Part shown: in pieces, positions 8,867 through 17,985 of the stretch | Layout: every line of letters starts with the position of its first letter | Numbering within the stretch: the stretch's first letter is position 1 | NCBI GenBank assembly: GCA_009377495.1 | Contig: WHTZ01000030.1 | Span: forward strand, 1-64,000 | Length of the DNA stretch: 64,000 nt | Reading direction: 5' to 3' | Source of the DNA: Luteitalea sp. | GTDB taxonomy: Bacteria; Acidobacteriota; Vicinamibacteria; Vicinamibacterales; Vicinamibacteraceae | Notes under the pieces: model-generated | What the model saw: only the letters and a program-made list of their open reading frames with translations | Told to the model about the DNA's origin: nothing | The model's database searches: none | Translations under genes and position numbers: made by a program

Positions 8867-10543
8867 ATGAGGATTGCGCTCTTACAGCTCAATCCGATCG
8901 TCGGCGACCTGGAGGGCAATGCAGCCCGCATTCGCGCGGCGGTCGAGCGCAGCGGTTCCGACGTAGACCTTTGCGTCACGCCGGAAATGTCGCTGACGGG
9001 CTATCCACCCCGCGACCTGTTGCTCCAGCCGGGCTTTGTCCGGTGCGCCGGCGAGCAGCTCGACCTCCTGGCGGATGCTCTGCGCGCCGGACCTGCCGTG
9101 CTCGTCGGTTTGCCACAGCCAAACCCTGCCTCCGTTGGACGCCCGCTGTTCAACACCGCCGCGCTCGTGGAGCAGGGGCGAGTCGCCCTGACGTTCACGA
9201 AGTCGCTGCTCCCGACCTATGACGTCTTCGACGAGGATCGCTACTTCGAGCCAGGTCGCGGCGTGGAGTCGTTTGAGCCAACCGGCACCCGCATCGCCGT
9301 GAGTATCTGTGAGGACGTCTGGAACGATCGCGATTTCTGGCGCATGCGGCGCTATCACCGCGATCCCATCGAAGAGGCGTCCGGGCAAGGCGCGCGCGCG
9401 CTCGTCAACCTGTCTGCCTCGCCGTTTGCCTCGGGGAAGCAGCAGCTCCGGGAGGCCATGCTCTCGAGCTTGGCCCGTAAGCATCGCATGGCACTCCTCT
9501 ACGTGAACCAGGTCGGCGCCAACGACGATCTCATCTTTGACGGCCGTAGCATGGCCTTCGACGCGGATGGCCGCCTGATCGCTCGCGGTGCCGCCTTTGC
9601 AGAGGACCTCGTCATTGTCGATCTGGACCGCGCGACAGTCGCCGCACCACCGCCGCCTGGTGAAAACGTGCACGACGAGGAAGAGCTGTTCGAGGCACTC
9701 ACGCTTGGCACCCGCGACTACGCACGCAAGTGCGGCTTTGACGATGCCGTGATCGGGCTCTCCGGCGGCATCGACTCAGCGCTTACGGCAGTGATTGCGG
9801 CTCGTGCCCTGGGCCCGAACCACCTGCTCGGAGTCCTCATGCCGTCGCCGTACTCGAGCCAAGGCAGCCTGGAGGATGCGCAGACGCTGGCGTCGCGGCT
9901 CGGTCTGCGCACGCTGGAGATTCCCATCGCGACGATCATGGAGTCGTATGGACGTGCCTTGTGCGAGGCCTTCGAGGGGCGAGCCGCTGACGTCACGGAG
10001 GAGAACATTCAGGCCCGCATCCGTGGGAACCTGCTCATGTCGCTGGCCAACAAGTTCGGGGCGTTGCTGCTCACAACGGGCAACAAGTCGGAGCTGGCGG
10101 TGGGGTACTGCACGCTGTACGGCGACATGTCGGGCGGTCTCGCGGTGATTGCCGACGTGCCCAAGACCATGGTATATCGCGTGGCGCGCTGGGTGAATCG
10201 AGAGGAAGCGCTGATCCCGTCAGCCATTCTCACGAAGGCACCCTCGGCAGAGCTGCGGCCGAACCAAACCGATCAGGACAGTCTGCCGCCCTACGACGTG
10301 CTCGACCGCATTTTGGAGCGTCACATCGAGGATCATGCGTCGGTGGACTCGCTGGTAGCCGAAGGCTTCGATGACGCCACCGTGCGGCACGTTCTGCGGC
10401 TCGTACGCGTCGCCGAGTTCAAGCGTAAGCAGGCGGCGCCGGGCCTCAAGGTTACGGATCGCGCGTTTGGCAGCGGTTGGCGCATGCCGATTGCCCGAGC
10501 GGATTGGGAGCGCGCGTATCGTGGTGAGGGCGTGACACGGTGA
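8867..10543 (+). CDS. nadE: glutamine-dependent NAD+ synthase
   Basis: A 558-residue enzyme that amidates nicotinate adenine dinucleotide to NAD+ using ammonia from glutamine, the last step of NAD synthesis. The N-terminal nitrilase-type glutaminase domain has the triad E40 (TPEMSLTGYP), K112 (FTKSLLP) and C148 (SICEDVW). The synthetase domain has the ATP loop SGGIDS at 299-304 and continues with GNKSELAVGYCTLYGD. The ATG at 8867 is chosen because MRIALLQLNP is the conserved start; upstream in-frame sequence is hairpin repeat. The ribosome site is weak. The last codons fall in a repeated GTGACACGGTGA-type sequence. Confidence 0.95.
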   Translation: MRIALLQLNPIVGDLEGNAARIRAAVERSGSDVDLCVTPEMSLTGYPPRDLLLQPGFVRCAGEQLDLLADALRAGPAVLVGLPQPNPASVGRPLFNTAALVEQGRVALTFTKSLLPTYDVFDEDRYFEPGRGVESFEPTGTRIAVSICEDVWNDRDFWRMRRYHRDPIEEASGQGARALVNLSASPFASGKQQLREAMLSSLARKHRMALLYVNQVGANDDLIFDGRSMAFDADGRLIARGAAFAEDLVIVDLDRATVAAPPPPGENVHDEEELFEALTLGTRDYARKCGFDDAVIGLSGGIDSALTAVIAARALGPNHLLGVLMPSPYSSQGSLEDAQTLASRLGLRTLEIPIATIMESYGRALCEAFEGRAADVTEENIQARIRGNLLMSLANKFGALLLTTGNKSELAVGYCTLYGDMSGGLAVIADVPKTMVYRVARWVNREEALIPSAILTKAPSAELRPNQTDQDSLPPYDVLDRILERHIEDHASVDSLVAEGFDDATVRHVLRLVRVAEFKRKQAAPGLKVTDRAFGSGWRMPIARADWERAYRGEGVTR

Positions 10544-10548
10544 GGGGG

Positions 10549-10569
10549 TGACACGGTGTCACCGTGTCA
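10549..10569. terminator. palindrome between convergent nadE and apaG
   Basis: TGACACGGTG (10549-10558) and its exact complement (10560-10569) form a 21-base palindrome in the six bases past nadE, just before the apaG stop. Its place between convergent genes suits a two-way transcription stop, though it lacks T-runs and also resembles the local short repeats. Confidence 0.4.
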
Positions 10570-10959
10570 TTAATGTACCGTATACGGCCCTTGCAGCGTG
10601 AACTTCGCAATAGCCGTCTCGAAGCGCTCACCGGTCGCTGTGACCATCTGATACGTGCCCTCCATGGACCCGTCTGCGGTCGGGAGCGGGCACGCAGACG
10701 TGTATTCGAATGCCTCGCCGGGCTCGATGACGGGCTGCACGCCAATCACGCCAAGCCCGCGAACTTGGTGGACACCGCCCTGGCCGTCGCTGATAATCCA
10801 GTGGCGGCTGATGAGCTGTACCGTCACGTCACTCTCGTTGCGAATGGTGATCGTGTACAGAAAAAGCCAGCGGCTCAACTGCGGCGCGGAGTGCTCAGCC
10901 GAGTACTCGGCCCGCACCGAAACGTGAATGCCACGAGTTACTGCAACCGATCGCGACAT
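10570..10959 (-). CDS. apaG: ApaG-family protein
   Basis: A 129-residue single-domain protein of the ApaG (DUF525) immunoglobulin-like fold; the E. coli protein is about 125 residues. Diagnostic stretches are FLYTITIRNES, LISRHWIISDGQGGVHQVRGLGVIGVQP, the GEAFEYTSACPL loop and GSMEGTYQMV. The role is linked in other bacteria to Mg/Co tolerance and dinucleoside polyphosphates but is not settled. The start ATG at 10959 has GGGGG upstream. It is convergent with nadE and appears to be a single-gene unit. The 212 bases between it and the GNAT gene hold nothing I can call. Confidence 0.92.
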   Translation of the reverse strand: MSRSVAVTRGIHVSVRAEYSAEHSAPQLSRWLFLYTITIRNESDVTVQLISRHWIISDGQGGVHQVRGLGVIGVQPVIEPGEAFEYTSACPLPTADGSMEGTYQMVTATGERFETAIAKFTLQGPYTVH

Positions 10960-11171
10960 AGACCCCCATTGTGCTGCTGCGGGCCTCTGTGGCCGGTGCC
11001 GCTTTGCACGCCGCATTGCCTCCGCGCGTGGCTCGACGTTCCTTCTGTGCGAGCGGTCGAGGACCGATTCAGCCTTCGCCCGCTACCCGGCGTTGCCCAT
11101 GCTGCGTTGTGTCGGGTTCGAAGCGGAAACACCGGAAGGCGCGAGTGGGGTTCGAACCGCAGACGTGGATC

Positions 11172-11678
11172 ATGACCGTACCCGCTAGCCTGATCATTCG
11201 GCCCGCCACACCCGACGACGCTCCGCTGATTGTCACCTTCATTCGCGCCCTGGCCGCGTACGAACGCCTCGAGCAGTATGTCACGGTGACGGAGCAGGGC
11301 GTGCGCGATGCCTTGTCCGGGCCGCATCCCGCAACCGAGGCCCTCGTCGCGGAGACCGACGGGGAGCCGGTTGGTTACGCGTTCTTTTTTCATACGTTTT
11401 CAACGTTTCTGGGACAGCGGGCGTTGTACCTCGAGGACCTCTTTGTCGTCCCGGAAGCGCGAAGTCAAGGCATTGGGCAGGCGTTGCTGGGACGTGTGGC
11501 GCAAATCGCCCTCGAGCGCGGTTGCGGTCGGGTCGAGTGGGCAGTGCTCGATTGGAACGCCCCGGCCATCCGATTCTATCACCGGCTCGGCGCCCAGCCG
11601 ATCGAGGGGTGGACTGTTTACAGGCTGTCCGGTCCGGCGATGGCACGAACAGGACGGCTAGGTCCCGAGGGGGCCTGA
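11172..11678 (+). CDS. GNAT-family N-acetyltransferase
   Basis: A 168-residue acetyltransferase of the GCN5-related fold, using acetyl-CoA. It starts LIIRPATPDDAPLI, has the acetyl-CoA loop RSQGIGQALLGRV (Q/RxxGxG/A) after LYLEDLFVVPEA, and ends with a VEWAVLDWNAPAIRFYHRLGAQ strand-helix pair. This LEDLFVVPEARGxGIG pattern is close to diamine/spermidine acetyltransferases, so a small amine is a reasonable substrate guess. The ATG at 11172 is directly ahead of the domain; no strong ribosome site is seen. Confidence 0.88.
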   Translation: MTVPASLIIRPATPDDAPLIVTFIRALAAYERLEQYVTVTEQGVRDALSGPHPATEALVAETDGEPVGYAFFFHTFSTFLGQRALYLEDLFVVPEARSQGIGQALLGRVAQIALERGCGRVEWAVLDWNAPAIRFYHRLGAQPIEGWTVYRLSGPAMARTGRLGPEGA

Positions 11679-11691
11679 ATGCACTAACTCC

Positions 11692-11718
11692 TTGCAGTAA
11701 CCCCAGATCGGGTATCAT
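11692..11718 (+). promoter_or_regulatory. possible promoter for the ECF sigma gene
   Basis: TTGCAG (11692-11697) and TATCAT (11713-11718) with a 15-base spacer stand about 30 bases ahead of the sigma-factor ATG. The spacer is short, so this is a weak match. Confidence 0.25.
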
Positions 11719-11749
11719 GGGCGTCGGTTATTTGCGTGTTCTCCCCGTC

Positions 11750-12376
11750 ATGAATGGAGCGGATCGGCCCAATCGGGAGGCTAAGGCCGACGCAGGCTCC
11801 CGACCAGCGCCGGAAGTCGAGTCGACGGTTGACCTTTTGGCGAGGTTTCGAGCTGGCGACCGGTCAGCCGTGGACGCCTTGTTCCGGCGGTATCTTCCCC
11901 CGCTGCGGCGATGGGCACGGGGTCGACTGCCCCGGTTCGCGCGCGATCTGCTGGAGACCGAGGATATCGTCCAGGAAACGATGGTGCACGCCTTCCGGCG
12001 GCTCGACCAGTTCGAGGTTCGCCACGACGGCGCGCTCCACGCCTACCTCCGCCAGGCGGTGATGAACCGCATCCGAGACGAGGTACGCAAGGCCCAGCGG
12101 CGCCCGATGGCGGAGGAGCTCGACACCCACGACCACGAGGACCAGGGCGTGTCCCCTCTCGAGGAGGCCATCGGCCAGGAGGCGCTGGAGCGCTATGAAC
12201 AGGCCCTTGGCCGGCTGAGGGATGAGGACCGGCAGGCGGTCGTCTTGCGGGTCGAGCTCGGCCTCGCGTACGCCGAGGTCGCCGAAGGCCTCGGCAAGAA
12301 CAGCGCGGATGCCGCCCGGATGGCCGTCGCCCGCGCCTTGATCAAGCTCGCAGCCGAGATGGAAGCGCTCGAGTGA
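11750..12376 (+). CDS. ECF-type RNA polymerase sigma factor
   Basis: A 208-residue sigma70-family factor with only regions 2 and 4. Region 2 contains ALFRRYLPPLRRWARGRL, then DLLETEDIVQETMVHAFRRL (core binding and -10 melting). Region 4 is a helix-turn-helix ending in AYAEVAEGLGKNSADAARMA with RDEDRQAVVLRVELG ahead. An in-frame ATG at 11717 is the alternative start but overlaps the possible -10 element. No anti-sigma factor is adjacent, so how it is held inactive cannot be read here. The stop is followed by GGCACCT-type intergenic repeats. Confidence 0.88.
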   Translation: MNGADRPNREAKADAGSRPAPEVESTVDLLARFRAGDRSAVDALFRRYLPPLRRWARGRLPRFARDLLETEDIVQETMVHAFRRLDQFEVRHDGALHAYLRQAVMNRIRDEVRKAQRRPMAEELDTHDHEDQGVSPLEEAIGQEALERYEQALGRLRDEDRQAVVLRVELGLAYAEVAEGLGKNSADAARMAVARALIKLAAEMEALE

Positions 12377-12394
12377 GACAGGGCGATCGTCCCT

Positions 12395-12472
12395 GTTCCC
12401 TGAGACAGCCCTGGCACCTCGCCCCTGGCACCTAACCTGATCCCTGTGTTCCCTGACCCCTGTGTTCCCTGA
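12395..12472. repeat. short direct repeats running into the UbiD-family start
   Basis: CCTGGCACCT occurs twice, and CCCTGTGTTCCCTGA occurs at 12442-12456 and again at 12458-12472. The second copy supplies the GTG start and first codons of the decarboxylase gene. The CCTGA words are the complement of the TCAGG repeats at 17895. Confidence 0.7.
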
Positions 12473-14300
12473 TCTGCGTGCCTTCATCGATCGTCTTCAG
12501 CAAGACGACGACCTTGCCGTCATTGAAGCGCCGGTTGATGCCCGGCTGGAGATTGCGGAGATCCATCGTCGGGTGATTGCCGCGGGTGGTCCCGCGCTTC
12601 TCTTTCGGAACGTGCGCGGTGCCGCGTTCCCCCTCGTCACCAACTTGTTTGGCTCGGCTCGGCGGGCAGCGCTTGCCTTTGGTGACCGGCCGCACGCGCT
12701 CATTCGCCGCGTGGCAGAGCTAGCTGAGACGCTCTTGCCGCCCTCGGCCGGAAAGCTTTGGGCCGCGCGTGACGTCCTCGGCCCGCTCCTCAAAGTTGGA
12801 GTGCGGCCACGCGCCCGTGGCCCCGTGACCGAGGTCGTGACGACCGACGTCGAGCTGGGCTCGCTGCCGGCGCTCACCTGCTGGCCTCAGGACGGCGGGC
12901 CGTTCATCACCCTGCCGCTCGTGTACACGGAACCGCCGGTTCGACTGCGCTCACCGCAAGCGCCTCGACACGGTCACAACCTGGGTATCTATCGGTTGCA
13001 CGTCTACGATGCCCGCACGACCGGCATGCATTGGCAGATCGGTAAGGGCGGCGGGTTCCACTACGCGATGGCCGAAGCGCGGGGAGAGGCCCTTCCGGTC
13101 ACGGCCTTCCTCGGTGGTCCGCCGGCGCTCGTCCTCGCGGCCGTCGCTCCGCTGCCAGAGAATGTGCCGGAGCTGCTGCTGGGGTCGCTGATAGCAGGCC
13201 AGCGGCTGGACGTTGTGAGGGGCTACGGCCCGCACCCGCTCATCGCGAACGCCGAGTTCGCCCTTCAAGGGGAGGTGCGTGCCGGCGAGCGGCACCCGGA
13301 GGGTCCGTTCGGCGACCACTACGGCTACTATTCGCTGCGTCACGACTATCCGGTGTTTCGCGTGGCCAAGATGGCGCATCGTCACGAGGCGATTTACCCC
13401 GCCACCGTGGTTGGCAAGCCGCGGCAAGAGGACTTCTACATCGGCGATCTTCTGCAGGAGCTGCTGTCGCCGCTGTTTCCGCTCGTGATGCCGGCCGTCC
13501 GCGCACTGTGGTCGTACGGCGAGACCGGCTATCACTCGCTGGCCGCGGCGATCGTCCGCGAACGTTACAAGCGAGAGGCCATGGTAAGCGCGTTTCGCAT
13601 CCTCGGTGAAGGACAGCTCGCGCTCACGAAGTTCCTGCTGGTGACGGATCAGACCGTGGACCTCCGCGACTTTCGCGCAACCCTGACGCACCTTCTTGCA
13701 CGAACGCGCCCGGAAACCGACGTGTACGTGTTCGCGAACCTCTCGATGGATACGCTCGACTACACGGGACCGTCCGTCAACGAGGGTTCGAAAGGCGTGT
13801 GGCTGGCGCTTGGCGATCCGGTACGAGAGCTGCCTCGGGTCTTCTCGGCGGCCGAGGTGCCGGCGGGCGTCACACGTGTGCACGTGTTTTGCCCCGGGTG
13901 CCTGGTGGTGGGTGGACCATCACGGCCGGTCGAGCCGGGATTTGCGTCCCGCATCGCGTCCCATCCTGCGTTTGGTCAGTGGCTGTTGCTCATCGTCACC
14001 GAGGAGCCGGACCGCGTGGCCGCCAGCGCCATGAACTTCCTGTGGGCAACGTTCACGCGGTTCGAGCCGGCCGCCGACATGATGGCGGCCAAGATGCACG
14101 TGGTGCGCAATCACGTGAGCTACACGCCGCCGATGGTCATCGACGCGCGTCTGAAGCCCGGTTTTCCGGAGGAGCTCTTCTCGGACCCGGACACGGCCTC
14201 GCTCGTGACACGGCGCTGGCGCGAGTACTTTGCTCATCGTCATGTCGAGATGGGAGACGCCGAGCGGGCGCACCTCGATCCACCGCTGACCGTCGCGTAA
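12462..14300 (+). CDS. UbiD-family (prenylated-FMN) decarboxylase
   Basis: A 612-residue member of the UbiD family, which removes carboxyl groups from aromatic or alpha,beta-unsaturated acids with prenylated FMN. Visible are the N-terminal LRAFIDRL domain, the central HNLGIYRLHVYDARTTGMHWQIGKGGGFHY stretch in shorter pieces (NLGIYRL, TGMHWQIGKGGG), EGPFGDHYGYYS with the catalytic-region acids, and the C-terminal swapped domain. The substrate cannot be told; UbiD of ubiquinone synthesis is nearer 490 residues, so this is more likely a menaquinone-pathway (MqnL-like) or unassigned member. The GTG start lies in a direct repeat and has no clear ribosome site. No UbiX (flavin prenyltransferase) is in the window. 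Confidence 0.88.
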   Translation: MFPDLRAFIDRLQQDDDLAVIEAPVDARLEIAEIHRRVIAAGGPALLFRNVRGAAFPLVTNLFGSARRAALAFGDRPHALIRRVAELAETLLPPSAGKLWAARDVLGPLLKVGVRPRARGPVTEVVTTDVELGSLPALTCWPQDGGPFITLPLVYTEPPVRLRSPQAPRHGHNLGIYRLHVYDARTTGMHWQIGKGGGFHYAMAEARGEALPVTAFLGGPPALVLAAVAPLPENVPELLLGSLIAGQRLDVVRGYGPHPLIANAEFALQGEVRAGERHPEGPFGDHYGYYSLRHDYPVFRVAKMAHRHEAIYPATVVGKPRQEDFYIGDLLQELLSPLFPLVMPAVRALWSYGETGYHSLAAAIVRERYKREAMVSAFRILGEGQLALTKFLLVTDQTVDLRDFRATLTHLLARTRPETDVYVFANLSMDTLDYTGPSVNEGSKGVWLALGDPVRELPRVFSAAEVPAGVTRVHVFCPGCLVVGGPSRPVEPGFASRIASHPAFGQWLLLIVTEEPDRVAASAMNFLWATFTRFEPAADMMAAKMHVVRNHVSYTPPMVIDARLKPGFPEELFSDPDTASLVTRRWREYFAHRHVEMGDAERAHLDPPLTVA

Positions 14301-14353
14301 GCGGGGCCGGAGACTATCGGTATTTGGGGTAGGGCGGCCCTTCAGGGACCACT

Positions 14354-14917
14354 ATGACGAGACCCGAAGACTACATTCTCTTCAGCGGGGGCGCTCCCGG
14401 CGCGGAGGCCGAGTTCGGAGCCAATGCCGAGCGATGGAGACTGGACGAGGTCAACTTCGGCTTCGAGGGACACTCTGTGGCCCGCACGCGCGGAATGCGC
14501 ATCTTGACGCACGAGGAGTTACAGGCAGGCGACGTGAGCCTGGAGTACATTTCGCGTCTGATGAACCGGCGCTATGCGGATACATCCACGTTCCGAAAGG
14601 TCCTTCAGAGCATCTGGTACCAGATCAACCATGGCCAGGAGGTCTTTGTCGTCGGCACGATCCTGCCGGACGGTCACGTCAAGGGCGGAACCGGGTGGGG
14701 CGCCGAGTTCGCCAAGCTGTGCAACAAGCCTTTGCACGTGTTCGACCAGGTGAAGGAGCGCTGGTTCACCTGGGATCAGCGTGATTGGGCGGAACGCGCG
14801 ACGGATGATGTGCCCTTGGTCACGCAGGCGCACTTCACGGGGACTGGCACGCGCGTGCTGCACGACAATGGCCGGCGGGCCATTGCGGCGCTCTTCGAGC
14901 GGTCGTTCGGCAGGTAG
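14354..14917 (+). CDS. SLOG/YpsA-like Rossmann protein, unknown function
   Basis: A 187-residue cytoplasmic protein. It opens with YILFSGGAPGAEAEFGANAERW, a nucleotide-binding SGGAxGAE loop typical of the SLOG superfamily (YpsA, LOG, DprA-like), and has VVGTILPDGHVKGGTGWGAEFAKLCNKPLHVFDQ with a second GGTGWG turn and THFTGTGTR-like end (HFTGTGTRVL). I recall homologues of this exact pattern in acidobacteria and myxobacteria as conserved hypotheticals. Binding of a nucleotide or nucleotide-derived ligand is inferred. AGGGA six bases before the ATG supports the start. It is 54 bases downstream of the UbiD-family gene and 29 before pepF, so an operon is possible. Confidence 0.7.
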   Translation: MTRPEDYILFSGGAPGAEAEFGANAERWRLDEVNFGFEGHSVARTRGMRILTHEELQAGDVSLEYISRLMNRRYADTSTFRKVLQSIWYQINHGQEVFVVGTILPDGHVKGGTGWGAEFAKLCNKPLHVFDQVKERWFTWDQRDWAERATDDVPLVTQAHFTGTGTRVLHDNGRRAIAALFERSFGR

Positions 14918-14946
14918 CACCGTAGTACTGGGGGATTCATCGCACT

Positions 14947-16827
14947 ATGGCTCGTTTGACGTTTACCTTTTCGCCTGAAGCGATGCTCGCAGCCGCGCCC
15001 GGTGCGGCACCCGCGCGCACCGAGCTACCAGAACCAGACCGCTGGGATCTCTCACACATCTACCCGGATTGGGCCGCGTGGGACGCCGACTACACGCAGC
15101 TCGAGGCACGCGTCAAACAATACGAGACGCGACGTGGCACGCTCGGCCGCGGCGCCGATGCCTTGCTCGGTGCGCTCCAGGAGAGCGACGCGATGGGCCA
15201 GTTGGCGTACAAGATCTGGTACTACGCGTCGCTCGCGCACGACGAGGATCAGCGTGACAACACGATCGGGGCGCGGCGACAACGGGTGCAGATTCTCTTT
15301 GCGGCGTGGAAACAGGCCACGTCGTGGTTCACTCCGGAGCTTCTCGAGATCGGCGTGGAACGGATCCGCGAGTGGACGGAGCAGCACACCGCCCTCGCCG
15401 TGTACCGCTTCTTCATCGAGGATCTCTATCGACAGCAGGAGCACGTGCTGGACGCGCGCGGCGAGCGCTTGCTCTCGCTCGCCAGCCACTTCAGCAGCGC
15501 CCCAGACGAAGCCTTCGAAGCGCTCTCGACGGCAGACGTGCGCTTCCCGACGATACGCCTCAGCACGGGTGAAGAGGTCACGCCCACCTACCCACGGTAC
15601 CGCGCCATTCTGGCGACCAACCGCGTGCAGGCGGATCGCGCCGCCGCGTTCACAGCGCACCACGAAACCTACCACGCGACGCGTAACACCTACGCCGCGC
15701 TGTACAACGGTGTGCTGCAGCGCGATTGGTTCATGGCGCGCGCGCGCGGCTACCCGAGCATGATCGAGGCAGCACTCCACACGAACAACATTCCGGTGTC
15801 CGTGGTCGAGAATCTCGTGGCCACGACACGATCGAACGCTCAGCCGCTCCAGCGCTACGAGCGGCTCCGGCGCCGCGCCCTCGGTCTCGACAAGTATCAC
15901 GTGTACGACGGATCGATCCCGCTCATCGATTTCAACGAGCGCTACCCGTATCGCCGCGTGCTCGACTGGATTGTCGAGTCGGTGGCGCCGCTCGGGTCCA
16001 CGTACCAAAATCGGCTCCGGGCAGGGTTCGACAGCCGTTGGATCGACGTCTACGAGAATCAGGGCAAGCGCAGCGGCGCCTATTCGGCGGCGGTGTACGG
16101 CGTGCACCCCTACGTGTTGATGAACTACAACGACACGTTGGACGCGGTGTTCACGCTCGCACACGAGATGGGACACTCGATGCACACGGTGCTCACGCAC
16201 GAGCGCCAACCCTTCATCTACAGCGACTACACCATCTTCGTGGCGGAGGTGCCCTCGACACTGAGCGAAGCGTTGTTGCTCGACTACATGTTGCAGCGTT
16301 CCACGGACCCGGTCGAGCGCGCCGTGCTCCTCCAGCACGCCATCGATAGCATCGTCGGCACGTTCTATACGCAGGTCATGTTTGCCGACTTCGAGCTGCG
16401 GGCCCACGTTCGAGTCGAGGAGGGCCAGCCGATTACCGCAGATGTCCTGAGCGACATCTATTTCGATGTGCTGCAGGCATATCATGCGGACTCGCTCGAC
16501 TATGATGACCTCGTGCGCGTCACCTGGGCACGCATTCCGCACTTCTTCTCGGCCCCCTACTACGTCTACCAGTACGCCACCTGCTACGCGTCGAGTGCGC
16601 ACCTGCTGCGCGACCTGCGGGCGGCGGACGAGCACGTCTGTCAGGACGCGATTGGGCGCTACCTCGCGCTGCTGGCATCCGGGTCGAGCGACCACCCCAT
16701 GGCATTGCTCGCGCGCGCGGGGGTAGACCTCGCGCGCCCAGGGCCGATCTTGGCGGTCGTCGAGCAGCTCGACACGCTCGTCGATCAGCTCGAGCGCGAG
16801 CTCATAGCGCTCGGCTCGCTGGCGTAG
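14947..16827 (+). CDS. pepF: oligoendopeptidase F (M3 family)
   Basis: A 626-residue zinc metallopeptidase that degrades short peptides in the cytoplasm. The zinc motif is HEMGH with H406, E407 and H410 (LAHEMGHSMH), and the second zinc-ligand region is FVAEVPSTLSEALLLDYML. The N-terminal helical M3N domain begins RWDLSHIYPDW, a usual PepF opening. The length fits the family (about 600). A GGGGG lies upstream of the ATG. An antisense frame of 631 codons covers this gene but looks like a composition artefact. Confidence 0.94.
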   Translation: MARLTFTFSPEAMLAAAPGAAPARTELPEPDRWDLSHIYPDWAAWDADYTQLEARVKQYETRRGTLGRGADALLGALQESDAMGQLAYKIWYYASLAHDEDQRDNTIGARRQRVQILFAAWKQATSWFTPELLEIGVERIREWTEQHTALAVYRFFIEDLYRQQEHVLDARGERLLSLASHFSSAPDEAFEALSTADVRFPTIRLSTGEEVTPTYPRYRAILATNRVQADRAAAFTAHHETYHATRNTYAALYNGVLQRDWFMARARGYPSMIEAALHTNNIPVSVVENLVATTRSNAQPLQRYERLRRRALGLDKYHVYDGSIPLIDFNERYPYRRVLDWIVESVAPLGSTYQNRLRAGFDSRWIDVYENQGKRSGAYSAAVYGVHPYVLMNYNDTLDAVFTLAHEMGHSMHTVLTHERQPFIYSDYTIFVAEVPSTLSEALLLDYMLQRSTDPVERAVLLQHAIDSIVGTFYTQVMFADFELRAHVRVEEGQPITADVLSDIYFDVLQAYHADSLDYDDLVRVTWARIPHFFSAPYYVYQYATCYASSAHLLRDLRAADEHVCQDAIGRYLALLASGSSDHPMALLARAGVDLARPGPILAVVEQLDTLVDQLERELIALGSLA

Positions 16828-16893
16828 GAATCGAATGGCTGTGCCAGTCTGTGTCCAACTGCGGATCAAAACAGCTGTGTCCAGTGGAGTAGC

Positions 16894-17928
16894 ATGATTC
16901 GCAAACCTGTCGTGTTCATCACGGGTGCGAACGGCGAGATCGGACACGGGTTGATCACCAAACTCGCAGCCGATGGCGGCCGACGAATCGTGACACTCGA
17001 CCTCACGCGACTCGATTCAGCGCTCGCGTCCCGTGTCGAACGGGAGTTTACCGGCTCGATTCTCGACACCGCGTTGCTCGAACGCATCCTTGCCGAGTTC
17101 GAGATCGACCTCGTCTTTCATCTGGCGGCACTGCTCTCGACGCGGGCAGAGTTCACGCCGCTCGCGGCTCACCGGGTGAACGTCGAAGGCACGCTCCTCT
17201 TGTTGGAGTTCGCGCAAAAGGAAGGCGAGTCGCACGGGCGTCCGGTGACGGTGGTGTACCCCTCGTCGATTGCGGCGTACGGCCTGCCAGATCTCGACAC
17301 GCGCGCTCGGGCCGACCGCGTTCGCGAAGACCAGTACGCGCGCCCAACGACGATGTACGGTTGCAACAAGCTGTATTGTGAGCAACTCGGTCGTTACTAC
17401 GCGCGGCACTACAAACAACTGACGGTGGGGGCGTTCACCGGACGCGTGGACTTCCGCGCCGTGCGCTTCCCGGGGCTCATCTCAGCCACGACGCTGCCCT
17501 CAGGTGGGACGTCTGATTACGCGCCGGAGATGATCCACGCGGCCGCACGCGGTGAGGCGTACGAGTGCTTCGTGCGTCCGGACGCGCGGATCCCGTTCAT
17601 GGTGATGCCGGACGCCGTCAACGCGTTGCTCACGTTGGCGCACGTGCCACGCGATCGCCTCACGCAGACGACTTACAACGTGGCGGCATTCAATCCATCG
17701 GCTGATGAGATCCGCTCAATCGTCGCACATGCGTTCCCGAACGCGCAGATTACCTACCGGGTTGACGCCAAGCGGCAAACCATCATCGACTCGTGGCCGG
17801 CGGATGTCGATGACAGCGCCGCGCGCCGTGATTGGGACTTTGCGCCGCAGTACTCGTTCCACCGCGCCTTCGACGAATACCTCATTCCCACGATCAGGGG
17901 TCAGGTGTCAGGGGTCAGGGGAAAGTAG
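16894..17928 (+). CDS. NAD-dependent epimerase/dehydratase, L-threonine 3-dehydrogenase-like
   Basis: A 344-residue extended short-chain dehydrogenase. The NAD loop is TGANGEIGHG (G11-G17 region) and the catalytic pair is Y155/K159 in MYGCNKLYCEQL. FRAVRFPGLISATTLPSGGTSDYA and the closing segment with RIPFMVMPDAVNALLTL match SDR-type threonine 3-dehydrogenases, which oxidise L-threonine to 2-amino-3-ketobutyrate; a sugar epimerase role is less likely but not excluded. No glycine C-acetyltransferase (kbl) is next to it. GGAG precedes the ATG. The last dozen residues (IRGQVSGVRGK) are encoded by the G-rich repeat at 17895, so the native C-terminus probably ended earlier. Confidence 0.85.
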   Translation: MIRKPVVFITGANGEIGHGLITKLAADGGRRIVTLDLTRLDSALASRVEREFTGSILDTALLERILAEFEIDLVFHLAALLSTRAEFTPLAAHRVNVEGTLLLLEFAQKEGESHGRPVTVVYPSSIAAYGLPDLDTRARADRVREDQYARPTTMYGCNKLYCEQLGRYYARHYKQLTVGAFTGRVDFRAVRFPGLISATTLPSGGTSDYAPEMIHAAARGEAYECFVRPDARIPFMVMPDAVNALLTLAHVPRDRLTQTTYNVAAFNPSADEIRSIVAHAFPNAQITYRVDAKRQTIIDSWPADVDDSAARRDWDFAPQYSFHRAFDEYLIPTIRGQVSGVRGK

Positions 17929-17985
17929 GGGTCAGGGGTCAGGGGTTAGTAGGGATCAGGGATCAGGAATCGGGAGTCAACGGCA
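17895..17985. repeat. tandem GGGGTCA/GGGATCA repeats
   Basis: About ten copies of a seven-base unit of the form AGGGGTC or AGGGATC run through the 3' end of the SDR gene and the 57-base spacer up to the next start codon. Copies differ by single bases. Similar words on either strand occur at 12395, 31640 and 32148. Confidence 0.85.

Noticed and set aside
11140..11175. GGTTCGAACC, like a tRNA T-loop
   Set aside because: Neither strand gives a paired T-stem or an acceptor stem; no tRNA can be folded.
12951..13883. 310-codon open frame antisense to the UbiD-family gene
   Set aside because: Mirror of a well-supported gene, no motif, no ribosome site.
15052..16947. 631-codon open frame antisense to pepF
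   Set aside because: High GC and codon bias leave the opposite frame open; the protein has no family pattern and pepF itself is certain.
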